A stretch of DNA of 64,000 nt from Tupaia tana (GCA_026018925.1 JAKSZU010000012.1:49767207-49831206); one strand, 5' to 3'; shown: positions 35,947 to 47,944, numbered from the stretch's first letter. Notes: generated by a model from the sequence alone, not told the origin. A program made the numbers and translations.

Positions 35947-36373
35947 AAAACAGCATATGATTGAGAAAATATAGGACATATACACATGAAATAGTACTTA
36001 GCCATAATGAATAATAAAACTCTGTCATCTGACACGAAGTGTTCAAACTTAGAAGATATAATGCTAAGTAAAATAAGCCAAGCTATGAAAATACAATTAC
36101 TATAGGTTTTCACTTAAGATATACCAAATGTCCACACTCTGGCAGAAACTGGAAGACTCAAAAGTGTAGAAATAGAGAGAGTAATGTTAGATACCAGAAG
36201 CTGCTTGATGGGAACTGTTAGCAGATGGATAAGGAAAAAAAATTTCATGGACACAAGAATACATGCAAATAAAGGGAGGAGTTTCATACCTCTAAAAACC
36301 TATATTGTACCCCACAGAAATATACATCAAATGTATATAAACCAGAAATATTAACAAAAAATAATAACAATAT

Positions 36374-36512
36374 AAAAGATATAGACTGTCTGAATGGATT
36401 AAAAACAAGACCCAACTATAATATATGCGACTTAAAATAGACTACAAGTGAAAGGATGGCTATGTTACTCCATACAATGGAAACCAAAAGTGGGTAGGAT
36501 TTACTATGCTGA
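36374..36512 (+). mobile_element. L1-C continuation (ORF2 endonuclease region)
   Basis: Reads TGAATGGATTAAAAACAAGA and onward, the codons following the L1-C break at 30499. This shows that L1-D was inserted here. The copy ends near 36512. Confidence 0.7.
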
Positions 36513-36769
36513 TATTTAGTCAGAGGAATCCTACCTCTTTGGTACTATCAAAGCCTATTTATCTTCATAAAGCAATATCTATAGAGAGTTTTCCTTGGAT
36601 ATGGAATACCTGTCCATTCTCTTTACCAATTGCTTTAATCTGAGCTATGGCACTGCCTGTTCCCTTATCATGGAGATACTTTAGCAGAATAGTGCTGCTA
36701 TAATATGTTTTGTTTGCTGATAAATTTTATTTGATCATCAGAGTGTTTTCTTGTTGCTTTGTTTTGCTT

Positions 36770-37000
36770 TGTTTTTTAATATTTTATTTTGTTTTCATGT
36801 CTTCTATACATTCAATCACTATGTATTGCTTCATTTGTAAAGTGAATTTTCACAACATAAATACACTTTACACCAGTCCAATCAAGGATACTATACACGT
36901 TGTCATCAACAGATAATAACCCATTTCTGTGTCCCATAAATGTCTTGCCTCTCTATTTTTCTCCTTAATGTCTTTCCTCATACTCTTCCCACATCTTATC
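36770..37000 (-). repeat. Unclassified interspersed repeat, copy 2
   Basis: Shares CATTCAATCACTATGTATTG, GATACTATACACGTTGTCAT and CATTTCTGTGTCCCATAAAT with copies at 20684 and 61283. The left (tail) part is shorter. Confidence 0.6.
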
Positions 37001-37270
37001 GAGTTTGTTTAGTTTCTATTTTTCAAGGAATTAAATGCCTTTTGGAAGCCTATGAATACTTAAGTCCATCACTCTTCCTTTACCATCTACTTAATACTTG
37101 CCTTCCTGGTTCATTAGTTTATCTTGACTGCTTCCACTTTGAAGTAACTTGATTTTAGAACTCTTGCCAGTATTCTCACATAAGTCTTGATAACTAAAAA
37201 GAAGTTTCATATATGTATGAGTCTGATATGAATCCAAAGTCCCAGTGATATGCTTTCAACTCAGAAAATA

Positions 37271-37518
37271 AGACCAGCAGCATAATGGCTATGTCACCGA
37301 ACTCTCATGTAGTCGACCGTGGTTCAAGTCCTGGACCTGATGGCTTAAACTCATGCTGGGTAAGTGTGCATGCGTGCCCAAGATCCTGAGAGGAGAATGG
37401 AGGAGAAGAGACTGCGGCATGGCCATACCCCCAGGGGATGATTCCTCACTTTCTGTCTCTCTGTCTCTCTCTGTCTCTCTGGCAAACACACGTGCCCTGT
37501 TTCTATCCATAGCAAATT
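37271..37518 (+). mobile_element. SINE-T with short head
   Basis: The head lacks the TTAGCG segment (ACCAGCAGCATAATGGC). B box GGTTCAAGTCC. The 3' end carries an insertion within CCCTATAGC. Confidence 0.85.
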
Positions 37519-37699
37519 ATGAGTAACAGTTTTCAGCAATGTTTAACTTTACTAGAAGCTCATCATACAAAGTATTGCTTGAAATATGCAGTCATCATCT
37601 GAGTATTAAAACCATAAAAAGAAAATATGATATATATCATATATATCCCATATGTACATTTATCCATACAGATATATATATATATGATACACTAAAGAT

Positions 37700-38200
37700 G
37701 AAATATTTGATATGTATTAACATACACAGTAGGATATTATTTAGTTATTAAAAAAGATGAAATGCCATCATTTTCAGCAACATGAACAAACCCAGAAGAA
37801 ATAATGCTAAGTAAAAGAAGCAGGGCACTGTTAGACAAATAGCATATGCATCACTTATTAGTGGTAGCTAAAAGATTGGATTTCAAAGAAGTGGAGAGTG
37901 AAATGGTGGTTACCAGAAGCTGGTAATGGAGGAAGATTAAGGGAACTGGAGTAAGTTAGTTAACGAATACAAAAATGTCACTAGATTAGTAGAATGAGTT
38001 CTAGAGTACCATAGCACAGTAGAATAACAATATTTAGTGACAATTCAATGTATACTTCAAAATTTCTAAAAGAGAGGATTTGAAATGCTTGCTATACAAA
38101 GTAAACAAAATGTTCCCTCTGGTGGATCAGTTTATTGCCCTTATTTGATCATTATACATTGTATACATGTACTGAAAAGTATGCATAAACCATAAATTTT
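37700..38200 (+). mobile_element. LINE-1 3' end
   Basis: L1 3' sequence in sense orientation: AAAGATGAAATGCCATC near 37755, TGGTGGTTACCAGAAGCTGG near 37905, and a terminal ATTATACATTGTATACATGT near 38150. Confidence 0.75.
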
Positions 38201-38206
38201 ATATAT

Positions 38207-38225
38207 AGATAGATAGATAGATAGA
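38207..38225. repeat. (GATA)n microsatellite
   Basis: About five GATA units after the LINE-1 3' end. Confidence 0.85.
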
Positions 38226-38364
38226 GATATATAATATCAATTTAAAGTTATAGGAAAAATACATGTCTAGTTTCAAAAAACTTTATACGAGTTGGTTATA
38301 ATCTACAAAAAAAGATTAAATCTGTGGTCTAATAAGTTATTGAAACATTGATAGATGCTGCTAC

Positions 38365-38515
38365 TAAGCAGGCGGAGGCCATATGGGAGGTTCAGGTTCA
38401 ATTTTTGGCTTACTTAAAATCTGGGCACAGTGCTCATTCGTAGCCCTAGCTACTTGGGCAATTAAGGCAGGAGGCTCACAACATTGTGAGACCCTGTCTG
38501 GAAAAAAAAAAAAAT
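38365..38515 (+). mobile_element. Composite SINE: tRNA-like head plus 7SL/Alu-like body, copy 1
   Basis: A B-box-like GGTTCAGGTTCAATTTTTGG (38390-38409) is followed by Alu-like CTGGGCACAGTGCTCATT, GTAGCCCTAGCTACTTGGGC, AAGGCAGGAGG and TTGTGAGACCCTGTCTGG with an A-tail. The body is internally deleted compared with a complete 7SL monomer. Confidence 0.6.
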
Positions 38516-38521
38516 CAATAT

Positions 38522-38765
38522 GTGGGATTTGTTTTGTTTTGTTTTGTTTTGTTTTTGCTAAAGGACATATGCACTCACCAGAGAGATAGAAATCACCCCA
38601 TAGGAGGGGATGTCCATGCTGCAATTCCTTCTCCTCCATTCTCCTCTTCGGATCTTGGGCATACACGCACACACACCTGGCCTCTGCTTTAAGCTGCTGG
38701 GTCCGGGACTCAAACTGTGGTCAGCCATGTGGGAGTCCAGAGACATAACCATTACACTATCACTT
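38522..38765 (-). mobile_element. SINE-T, diverged
   Basis: (GTTTT)n tail at 38531-38556. The CT/GA part is shortened to AGAGAGATAGAAATCACC. It lies just after the composite SINE. Confidence 0.82.
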
Positions 38766-38916
38766 CCTTTTAAGACCTAAAGAGTCAGTGAGTTTTATTA
38801 CTAAATAAGCAAATAGAAGTATTAGACAAAATTAAAATTAAACTTGTCCTATTTTTGCCAGACTTGGGCACTTTTACATAAATTAGTTAATATATCTGGA
38901 TCATCTCAGTTTCTTT

Positions 38917-39191
38917 TCTTTTTTTTTTTTTTTAGGAGAGATTTTTGCTATAGGGCATGTGTGTTAGCCAGAAAGAGAGAGACAGAGAAACAGAAAGCGA
39001 GAAATCACACCCCCACACACACACTGGGGGATGGCCATGCCACAACCCTTTCTCCTCCATTCTCCTCTTGGGATCCTGGGCATGCACGCACATGTGTCTG
39101 GCATGAGTTTAAGCCACCGGGTCCGGGACTCAAACCACAGTCAACTACATGGGAGTCCAGTGACATAGACATTACACCAACTGCTGGTCCC
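38917..39191 (-). mobile_element. SINE-T, full length
   Basis: TSD TCTGGATCATCTCAGTTTCTT (38895-38915) against TCTGGATCTCAGTTTCTT (39192-39209). The hairpin region carries an ACACAC expansion. Confidence 0.9.
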
Positions 39192-39299
39192 TCTGGATCT
39201 CAGTTTCTTCATGAAAGTCTCTGATAGTCAGATGGCCAAGATACCCTCATGATTAGGTATGCTTAAATTTTACTATTTTATTGTTTTAGCCAAACACAC

Positions 39300-39470
39300 T
39301 TCAAGTCTCAGGGGCTTCAGAATCACACATTATGTGCCCAAAATCTTAACAGGATGGAAAATGGAGAAGACAGGATCGAAGCATGACTACACCACATTAA
39401 GGGATGCCTTCTCCTTCTCTCTTCCTGTCTCTCTCTCTCTCTGGTGGGTATATATACCCTCTGACAATAT
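39300..39470 (+). mobile_element. SINE-T fragment, old
   Basis: The body from the GGGGCTTCAGAATCAC region, the purine part and the CT tract, with a decayed 3' end (TATATACCCTCTGAC). Confidence 0.5.
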
Positions 39471-39612
39471 TTTTTATAAAGATTTGCTATTTTAGGTATG
39501 CCCATTTTTGTTTTCAAGTCCTTTACTAGTTCTGTCATTTTTTCCCTCTGATTGAACTGCTCTTTCCCCAAAAATTTTATGGCTGACTTCTCTCTATTAA
39601 GATTTCAAGTAT

Positions 39613-39872
39613 TGGGACCAGGAGTTGGCATAATGGCTACATTGCTGGACTCCCATATAGTCGACCACAGTTCGAGTCCTGGACCCAGTGGCTTAAACTC
39701 ACACGGGACGCATGTGTATGCGTGCCCAAGATCCCAAGAGAAAAATAGAGGAGTAGGGATTGTGGTGTGGCCATCCCCCCTGGGGGGTGATTTCTCACTT
39801 TCTCTCTCTCTGTCTTTCTGGCAAGCACATGTGCACTATAGCAAAAAACTCTCAAAAAAAAAAAAAAAAAAG
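39613..39872 (+). mobile_element. SINE-T, full length
   Basis: TSD GATTTCAAGTAT at 39601-39612 and 39873-39884. Confidence 0.93.
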
Positions 39873-39989
39873 GATTTCAAGTATCATGTCACTTTCTAAA
39901 AGATATTTTAATGACCCTCTTCTTTCTCTTCTCTTTATTCCATTAACTGTTACATTTCCTTCAAGGAATTTATTACTATCTGATAATAG

Positions 39990-40110
39990 CTCGTGTACTT
40001 ATTTCACATGTTTATCACTATAGTGTAAGTTTCATAAAACATGGGAATTTTGTCTGTATTACTTATCTTTGTATACCCAGAACTTAGAGTATCGATGAGC
40101 ACATGCATTA
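39990..40110 (+). repeat. L2-like 3' end remnant (spacer B)
   Basis: GTGTAAGTTTCATAAAACAT, AATTTTGTCTGTATTACTTA, TCTTTGTATACCCAGAACTT resembles the L2 3' end. A partner with shared flanks is at 10885-10960. Confidence 0.45.
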
Positions 40111-41104
40111 CACATGTAATTGTATAATCAGTCAGTTTTTCAATGATGAATCAAATTGTAATTGGGTAAGCCCTAAGGCTATAGTTATTACCTACGGTAA
40201 TGATTACAATTCAGAGAGTACATATCAATGAAGTTGATATGCCAAAAGAAATTAAGACAAGAAAATTCAGTAAGAGTAAAAATCTTCTTGGAGCATTGTT
40301 GATAATTTTTAGGTTTCAACTATTGAGATCAGATCCCCTGTGGCCCTCTACCCAAACTCTCTGTGAAGTTCTTATTTTTTGGTTTGTGTTAGTCTAATCT
40401 AGGACATCATAATTCCTGACATGATGGCATTTATAGGAACTCCGCAAGGAGGTTGGATGCACGGATAATTTTTAACCACTTACGGTTTACTCAATTTTTT
40501 TCGTTGTTTTTAAGTTTGATCATCAGCTCTCTTGAAATATGTGCCAGTAGGCTTGACTTTTTCCACCCAAATTCCCTTTGTGACTAATTAAATCCAGTCC
40601 CTGTATATCAGAAGGAGAAAGTAGAATTATTGCAGTAACAAATTACTCATTCCATGGAGTGCTTGGTCCATCACTACAGTATCCAAATAGTTGTTTTATA
40701 AATGTGGAATATGAGAAAGACATTCTTGGTGGATCAGATATCTGAATTTCCTTCATCTGCCTTTCTAATTATTTTTCTCCAAAGGGAGAATGAGTGGAAC
40801 ATGGTATTTGTGATGTTGAGGGTCGTGTCTTTAGCAGTGCACCCATACTCTTACAGGGTGGCCAATGACTGAACTAGGATGCAAATTAGGTCAAGGTCTT
40901 CTTAAAGTCTCATCACGTTCTATTTTTCTGTGGCTTTATATTTTGGGTGCACATGTATGTGTTTGGGGGAGATTGTCTATGCATTTGTGTATGTCAGCAC
41001 AAAAACTAAGAAATACATATGGATGAATGGATGACTTGATGGAGAAAAGATGAAAAACAAACTTCTCTATTATAGCATATTTTGTTCTATTTTAATATAT
41101 ATAT

Positions 41105-41485
41105 TAAATTAGTATTGTGACCCCTCAAAAAATTATTTGTTGCATTCCTAACCCTCAGTATGTGACTTTGTTTTGAGACAGGATCTTTGAAGTGGTAATT
41201 AAGTTAAAATAAGATTATTAAGATCGGCCCTAACTCAATATGACTGGTGTCCTTCTTAGAAAAGGAAATTAGGACACAGGCATGTAAAAGGAACGACTGT
41301 GTAGATACAAATAGAAGACAACTCTCTGCATGCCAAGAAGAAAGGCCTCAGAAGCAACCAGCCCTATCAATATTTTTGTCTCTGATTTGTAGCCTCCAGA
41401 ATTGTGAGAAATAAATTTATGTTGTTTAAAGTCGCTCTGTCTTTGGTACGTTTGTAGCAGATCTAGCAAACTCAAACACATATCG
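41105..41485 (+). mobile_element. MaLR LTR (MLT1-like)
   Basis: Recognisable phrases: CCTAACCCTCAGTATGTGAC, ATATGACTGGTGTCCTTCTT, GAAAGGCCTCAGAAGCAACC, CTCCAGAATTGTGAGAAATA with AATAAA, and a final AGCAAACTCAAACACA. This non-autonomous ERVL-type LTR is a shared mammalian fossil. Confidence 0.75.
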
Positions 41486-42796
41486 ACCAAATAAAAATTT
41501 GCAGTATCATTCTCTCACTAAGGTAGCTTAGAGAAGAAAAAAATGTCTTTCTCACATAGATAGTAATCATCAAATGTTATACTTTTTGCACATACATACA
41601 CAGTACATGCACACATAAATACACATTTATACGTAGTAACAGTACTCCCCTAACCCTCTTTGATGAGTAACTTTTGCAATCATGCTATGTACTTTTCTGT
41701 TCAATAAATTGTCTAGACACTTACCTGAAGTCAGGAAGTAGCAGGCCACAATTTTACCATCATTACTGCAGTATAATGTCAATCATAGAGGAACCAGAAC
41801 AAATTATTCAAGGATGTGAAAGGAACTCAAGATATTTTCAATTATGAGTCTTCCCTCCCCTGCCCATCCCTCCTGTCAGCTGTATTTTGTTTCACAGTAA
41901 GAGTTTGAGAACCATTTACTTGTTGCCTTCATTCATCTCAAGCAAAGACTCACACAGAGAACTCTCTTCTGAAGAAAATATTTGTATATAGGAGTTAATA
42001 TGTATTATTCAAAATGAAGAATTAGTGAAAAATTGTTTGTATTTCCTTAAAACTGATAAGAGACAAGGGATCTCATTGTAGATAAACATTTATAATTCAG
42101 TCAATTGAAATATCTCTATAAAAGTGAGTAAGGTGAATTAGATTACCATAAATGGACATAAAAAAGACTTAAAAATATATGTCCCAGTCAGGTACAGTTT
42201 TTTGTTCTCCTACCAACCTTCTTATTTTTATCTTGGGTTGAAAGATTCATTCCCATAGACTTCCAGACCTGAAACTTGAGCCATTTATTCAATCATTCAG
42301 CAAATAGTTTAGAATACCTTCTACATGTCTATCCCAATAGTTCTCAATTGAAGCCAACTTTGAATACTGGGGAGTATTTGGTTACATCTGGAGATATTTT
42401 CGGTTATCACAACCAGAGGGTATGAACTGATGCTACAGTCACCTAGTCAGTAGAAACCAGGATGCTGTGAAACATTGCAGTCTAAAAGACAATTACCTCC
42501 AACAACAAATAATTATCCACCCCAAAATATCAACAGCACTCAGGTTGGGAAATCCTAGTCTAACTTTGTAACTTATACATTACACATACAAGTCGAGAAA
42601 GAGGAGAATTAGTCATTGCCCTCCTCAAGTTACATACTATAGGGGAGACAGGAGTTAATAATGTAGTATAGAAATACATGTAAAACTGAAGTTGTGATAC
42701 TTGTATTGATAGAAGGATATGTGACATTTTGAAAGGAACATTCCAAAAGGTGCATATGACCCTGACATGACTGAGATTGGGGAAGTCTCCCCTAAT
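41486..42796. other. No gene seen
   Basis: Unique-looking sequence. 42320-42580 resembles an old repeat (GTTGGGAAATCCTAGTC at its end), but I cannot name it. Confidence 0.5.
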
Positions 42797-42813
42797 AAAT
42801 TGTAATGGATCTG

Positions 42814-43046
42814 GGACCAGCAGTTAGCATGATGGCTATGTTGCTGAACTCCCATGTAGTTGACCATGGTTCGAGACCCAGACCCAGTGGCTTAAACTCA
42901 CACCAGGCGCATGTGTGTGCGTGCCCAAGATCCCGAGAGGAGAATAGAGGAGAAGGGATTGCAGCGTGGCCATCCCCCCTCAGGAGTGATTTCTCGCTTT
43001 CTATCTCTCTGTCTCTCTGTCTTTCTGGTGAGCACACGTGTCCTAT

Positions 43047-43075
<29 letters not shown>
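42814..43075 (+). mobile_element. SINE-T, full length
   Basis: TSD AAATTGTAATGGATCTG at 42797-42813 and, with one change, at 43076-43092. Uninterrupted A-tail of about 30. Confidence 0.94.
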
Positions 43076-43081
<6 letters not shown>

Positions 43082-43284
43082 TAATGGGTCTGAGATGAAG
43101 AATCAGAAGATAGTTGGGAAAAAAGAAAAGGGAAAAGGTATTCCAAGCTGAGACAGTTTACTCAGTTTACAAAGTCCAGGTGGTGAGGAGAAGAAGGTCA
43201 GAAGAAGGGACTAAAAGAAAGACAGGATTGCTGGAGAAAAGAATCGGGAGAAGGCTAAAAGTTAGTAAGGGTTAAATCTTACAC

Positions 43285-43680
43285 AGCCTTGCACTACATT
43301 GCTAACAGAAATACCCTGACTGGATGATTTATAAATAATAAAGGTTTATTGACTTGCAATTCTGGTAGCTGGAAGGTCCAAAGTCATCCTCATAACATGG
43401 CCAGCAAGAGCAGAGAGAATGGCAAGTGGGTGCAAAGTGAATGAGTTGGAGGAAGCCATCTTCCTTTTAAAACAACCCACTCTTGGGAGAACCAGGTCCT
43501 TCTCCGAAAAATGAAAACTCACTCAGCCTCATGAGACAGCATTATTCCATCTATAATAAAATCACCACCCCCTAAGCCTCCTAACTCCCCAATGCTATTA
43601 TACTGGGGACCAAATTCCAAAACACGAACCTTTGTGGAAACAAACCACGCATCCTAACCATAGCAGCCATTATAAGCTAG
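43285..43680 (-). mobile_element. MaLR LTR (MST/THE1-like), antisense
   Basis: Antisense pattern: AATAAAGGTTTATTGACTTG, TAACATGGCCAGCAAGAGCA, GAACCAGGTCCTTCTCC, ATGAAAACTCACTCAGCCTC, then GGGGACCAAATTCCAAAACA. It is diverged and its ends are approximate. Confidence 0.6.
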
Positions 43681-44220
43681 GCCATGGTTCTCTGTTTTAC
43701 TTCTCAGACTCTACTTTCACTGAAAGGCTATTGAGGATAATGTATCTAGACGAAGCTAGACTTAGAGGGGAAAAAAATGCCTTATGACTAGAAAAACTGT
43801 TCAGCCATTTGCTACATCTATTTTTTTGAAAAATTAATCAAATTCTATAAATCTTTTACCTTTTAAATTTACCTTTAAAATAGGAATAATACTCACCTTG
43901 CAGATTTCTTATGAGATTTAAATGATGTGTAAATGGGATATCAATAGTATCTTCCTCTTGGTACTGCCGTAAGGATGAAATGAGTCAATATAGGTCATGT
44001 GTGTGGATTATAGTAAATGCAATTTAGAACTTAGCCATTATAATTATTACAATGCTTGGCATGTAGCAGACACTTAATACATTTTCCTTTCTATTCCTCC
44101 AATCCCTTTTTTCCTCCATATATTGGCATTGAAAATACCTCAGCAGCCTCCCAAAATCTTAGATATCTTAGTCTCACTTTGTATTGGGATATGATTGCCC
44201 TACCTCTCTCTGCCTCCTTA

Positions 44221-44222
<2 letters not shown>

Positions 44223-44253
<31 letters not shown>
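44223..44253. repeat. (AC)n microsatellite
   Basis: About 15 AC units followed by ACC repeats. Confidence 0.95.
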
Positions 44254-44258
<5 letters not shown>

Positions 44259-45364
44259 CATCACCACCACCACCAAATAACTACATTAATCACTCAAGGC
44301 CTATGGAAAGAAATTACCTTGTAATAAATGGGACACTTGACACAAAGAGACTTTATATACATGCAACCAACCACTATTTTTTTCAAAGGAGCTAATCTAA
44401 TTTGCTAAGGCCTATGGGAGTACCTCTTTACAAGGGGAGTTAAAGAAAAAAGAAATGGTAAAGGTAAAATAGTTGGTATGTATTAATTGAGATTCAATAA
44501 TATAGCACTATGCTAGAGTGTATAGAAGAGAGATAAAATATAAATGTGGTCTCAACTCTCCAGGGTAACAATAATTTAGGACTAGAACTAACCCTAGCTA
44601 TGATAATCTGGTGGGAATAAACTCTCTGAAACAGGAGGCCCAATAGACCTTGATTAGGGAACTTAGTATTTTTCAGGAAGTTATTTCAGAGGCTGAGAAT
44701 GCTGCTAAAGGGTTTAATATTGGCCTGGACTTTCACAGACAAACTTCAGGCCTTCCATGTGATAAGGGATCCCAGGTAGAGAGAGAGTTTTAGTTCAGAA
44801 AAATTGTCTGGTAACAGGGGAGATCAGAGATTATTAAGCAACCTCTGGGAACTGGAACTTATAAAGCAAGACCCAAGATGAGAGCCATTTACTTCTTCCA
44901 CAGCTTTGTGTCTGGGAGATTACGTAAAGGCCCAATTTCACCGAGTAATCTCTCCAGACCTGTGGTCCTCCTTCTTTAAGACATCACCCATAAGTCTTGT
45001 ATTTTATAAATATAACTGAAGAGGCTTCTCAGTAAAATCATCTCCCTTCTCACACTGGAGCTAACTCCTATAGATTAGCAACTTTCCAGACACCTTCTGA
45101 AACTGAGCTAGAAAAGTGAGTAATGGCTTTATAAGCTGCCATTTCAGAATTTCAAAACTAGTTCAGCACATGACTTACTGTCTTTCCCCGAATTCACTTG
45201 GAAGCCCTCTTATTTTTATTAAAATGATAATAACTATCTCAAAAATATTGATGAATTAATAAATATAAACCCGAGTAAGGTTTTAGAGTTAACACAAGCC
45301 ATTTCCTCACATGGTACCACATTTAATACACAGATATTATTAATATCATAATCTTAATAGATAC

Positions 45365-45605
45365 AAAAAGGAACAAATAATTAACATTTATTATTCAGCT
45401 TAATAGGTTTCATATATCAAATTAAGTGTTGTGAATACTTTATTTCATTTAATTTCATCATAAACCCATTAGGTATATAACATTTTTTACACCTTTAAAC
45501 ATAAGGAAACAAGAATTAATGTAAGATGATCTGCCCAGGGGATTGTGCTATTAATGCGAGAATGAGATTTTTACCTCGGGTCTACTTAGTGCCAAATCCA
45601 TGAAC
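45365..45605 (+). repeat. MIR-type old SINE (spacer B)
   Basis: ATTTCATTTAATTTCATCAT, AAACCCATTAGGTATATAAC and AAACATAAGGAAACAAGAAT. It is the partner of the MIR at 12500, and the flanks also match, so the pair arose by duplication. Confidence 0.65.
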
Positions 45606-45611
45606 TCCATT

Positions 45612-45882
45612 TTTTTTTTTCTTTTAAGAGAGATTTTTGCTATAGAGTGTGTGCACTCACTGGAGAGACAGATAGAGACAGAGACACCAAAAGTGAGAAA
45701 TCACCCCCCACCAAAGGTAGATGACCACACTGCAACTCCTTCTCCTCCATTCTCCTCTTGGGATTTTGGGGACACATATCCACATGCACCGCGTGAGTTT
45801 CAGACTTCCAGGTCTAGGACTCGAACCATGGTCTGCCATGTGAGGAGTGCGACAACCAACCATTATGCCCTCTGCTGGTCCC
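45612..45882 (-). mobile_element. SINE-T, diverged (spacer B)
   Basis: Full layout with B box GGTTCGAGTCC on the minus strand. Weak TSD GAACTCC / GAACTCT. Confidence 0.85.
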
Positions 45883-46208
45883 CCGAACTCTATAATCTTA
45901 ACTAGGCACTTGGAAAGTTGTTCTAGCCTAAACTGTCTGGATGTCCAGCATGAACAGAGATAATATTTCCCAGTGCAGTCTTACCACGTGGACAGGGCTA
46001 TCTAGAATGGTAAGAAGATGAGAGTGTAATGTGGAATTTGACCTGGATGCACTGTGATCTGTGAGAAATTTCTGGGGATGATGTTGGAGTGATTTTACTT
46101 TTTCTTTGTTTCATGCAGCACGTTTAGTCAGACTGGAATAGCAATTAATGCTATTTTTCTCTCTCTTGTAACCGTGAATTCCACTATTTCATGTGTTCAG
46201 ATCTTTCT

Positions 46209-46440
46209 GTTTTGCTATAGGGCACATGTGTGCACCAGAGACAGAGAGAAAGAGAGAAAGTGAGAAATCATCCCCCAGAGAGATGGCTATGCTGCAATCC
46301 CTTCTCCAGTCTCCTCTCTTGATTTTTGGCATATGCACGGGCTCCTGATACGATTTTCAAGCTACTGTGAGGGGACTCAGTCACAAAGTAGCCATGTGGG
46401 ATACAACACCTTAACCTACATGCCACCTACTGGCCCAGTA
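46209..46440 (-). mobile_element. SINE-T, old subfamily (spacer B)
   Basis: TSD TTCAGATCTTT at 46196-46206 and 46441-46451. Head strongly decayed. Confidence 0.8.
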
Positions 46441-46914
46441 TTCAGATCTTTTTCATGTAAATTATTCCTGTGATTTATCTCATGCATCATACTTCTAAAG
46501 AAGATATTTAAAATAAGAGCATTTTCAGAGCTTAAATTGTGAGACATATCAAAATCATTTAATGTGAGAAATGGCAGAAAGGAATTGGGAAGAAAACTGA
46601 GGGCAGCAGGGAAGGAGCTTGTATCTCAAGTGTTTCGTGTAGAAATTACCACATTGTTTAGAACGAAAAGAATACGTAGAAGTTGCACAGAGGCAGATTC
46701 CAGCTCCTCAATGGAGCAAGCAAGCCAGAAGCAATGGGAGTCCCAGGTCATTGAAGATGATCCGATGTCTTGATAATATACTGGAGATTCAAGTTTTTAA
46801 TAGAGTTCTGAGCAACGCAATTTCTGAGTTCTCTTCTACCACTAAGAATTCAGGATCTATGATAGCTCTAATGTAAGTATTTTATTATAGACATGGGAGA
46901 ACAGTATTATGTTG

Positions 46915-47282
46915 ATAAATATTTGAGGTGATAGATATGCGAATTAGGCTGATTTGACCATTCCACAATGTATACATGTATCAAAACTTTGCATTGGGCC
47001 AGGAGGTGGCTGTATCCCACATGGCCCACTTTACAATTCAAGTCCCAGACCTAGGGGCTTGAGAAACTTTACCATGTATGGGGTCATGCCCAAAATCCAG
47101 AGAGGAGAATGGAGGAGATAGAATTGCAGCATGACCATTCTCCCAGCAGATGATTTCTCACCTCACTTTCTTTCTTCTCTGTCTCTGGTGAGCACATAGC
47201 AACCTATAGCAAATTTTTTTTAAATGTGCCCCATAAATATATGCCATTATTATTTGTCAATTAAAAATAAAATTTTAAAAGA
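46915..47282 (+). mobile_element. LINE-1 3' end split by a SINE
   Basis: The terminal L1 3'UTR reads up to ...GTATACATGTATCAAAACTT (46967-46988) and resumes after a SINE-T as CCCCATAAATATATGCC...TTGTCAATTAAAAATAAA (47230-47272). Confidence 0.7.
46993..47222 (+). mobile_element. SINE-T, old subfamily, in LINE-1 3'UTR
   Basis: GGGCCAGGAGGTGGC head (part deleted), AATTCAAGTCCCAGACC B box, CCTATAGCAAATTTT end. Confidence 0.75.
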
Positions 47283-47397
47283 TATGAAATTCTCAGAGGT
47301 CATGATGACATGAATTTCAAAGTCCTCCATCTTAATATAGGTGGTAGACCAGCCTTTAGATATCTGTCTGTTGTAGGCTTCTGTGCGCTATGTTCTA

Positions 47398-47640
47398 AAA
47401 AAAAAAAAAAAAAGAAAAAAAAAAAAAAGAAAAAAAAGAAAAAAAAGAAAGGAAAAGAAAAGAATTTTTAAATTTAACTTTACTTATTTATTTTATTTAT
47501 TTTATTTTATTTTATTTGACCAAAGAGGGACAGAGTGAGAGGGAGAGAAAAAGAAAGCAAGCCACCAGATCCAAGACTTGAATCGTAGTTGGCCATATGG
47601 GAGTCTGGCACCCTTAGCCACCATGCCCCTGCAGCACCTG
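47398..47640 (-). mobile_element. Short SINE-T variant with A-run and T-run at its tail end
   Basis: TSD TGTGCGCTATGTTCT at 47383-47397 and TGTGTGCTATGTTCT at 47641-47655. Inside are an A-rich run (47398-47465), then a T-rich run (about 47483-47518), a GA stretch, and the SINE-T head in minus orientation (CTTGAATCGTAGTTGGCC to ACCATGCCCCTGC). The middle (CpG region, hairpin and most of the CT tract) is missing. Confidence 0.75.
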
Positions 47641-47944
47641 TGTGTGCTATGTTCTTGAGTGAGAGGGTTTTCTACCTACAGTGCAATCCAAATATCACAT
47701 ATGAGTTATTTTTCCATATGAGCACCTAGACAAGTGATTTGATTATAAAATAATTTTAAAACTGAAAGCATAAAATGGGGAAAAAAAGTACAAGTGAAAT
47801 GGTCACAGCAATTTTTTCATTCACATGTAATTATTTAGTGTCTACCATTTTCACAGTGGGCTTGGTGATATGAGGAGATAAAATACAAATAAGACAGAAT
47901 TGCCTCCCTTAAATCAAATAATCATGATTATCTTTTATTACATT

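Larger units (their letters stand above)
30500..36373 (+). mobile_element. L1-D: LINE-1 inserted into ORF2 of L1-C
   Basis: The 5'UTR-like part is 30500-31850, starting near an AAGATGGCTGAA motif. ORF1 spans 31850-33384 (CAATGAGATACAAGAGAACA near 32022; GGCCAAAAGGGAATAGGATG near 33213). ORF2 from the RT side is about 33645-36000, and the 3'UTR with a short A-rich tail runs to 36373. The endonuclease half of ORF2 is missing. Six SINE-T copies lie inside. It is flanked by a near-perfect 15-bp duplication of L1-C sequence: AAGAGATATAGACTG at 30485-30499 and AAAAGATATAGACTG at 36374-36388. Confidence 0.75.
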
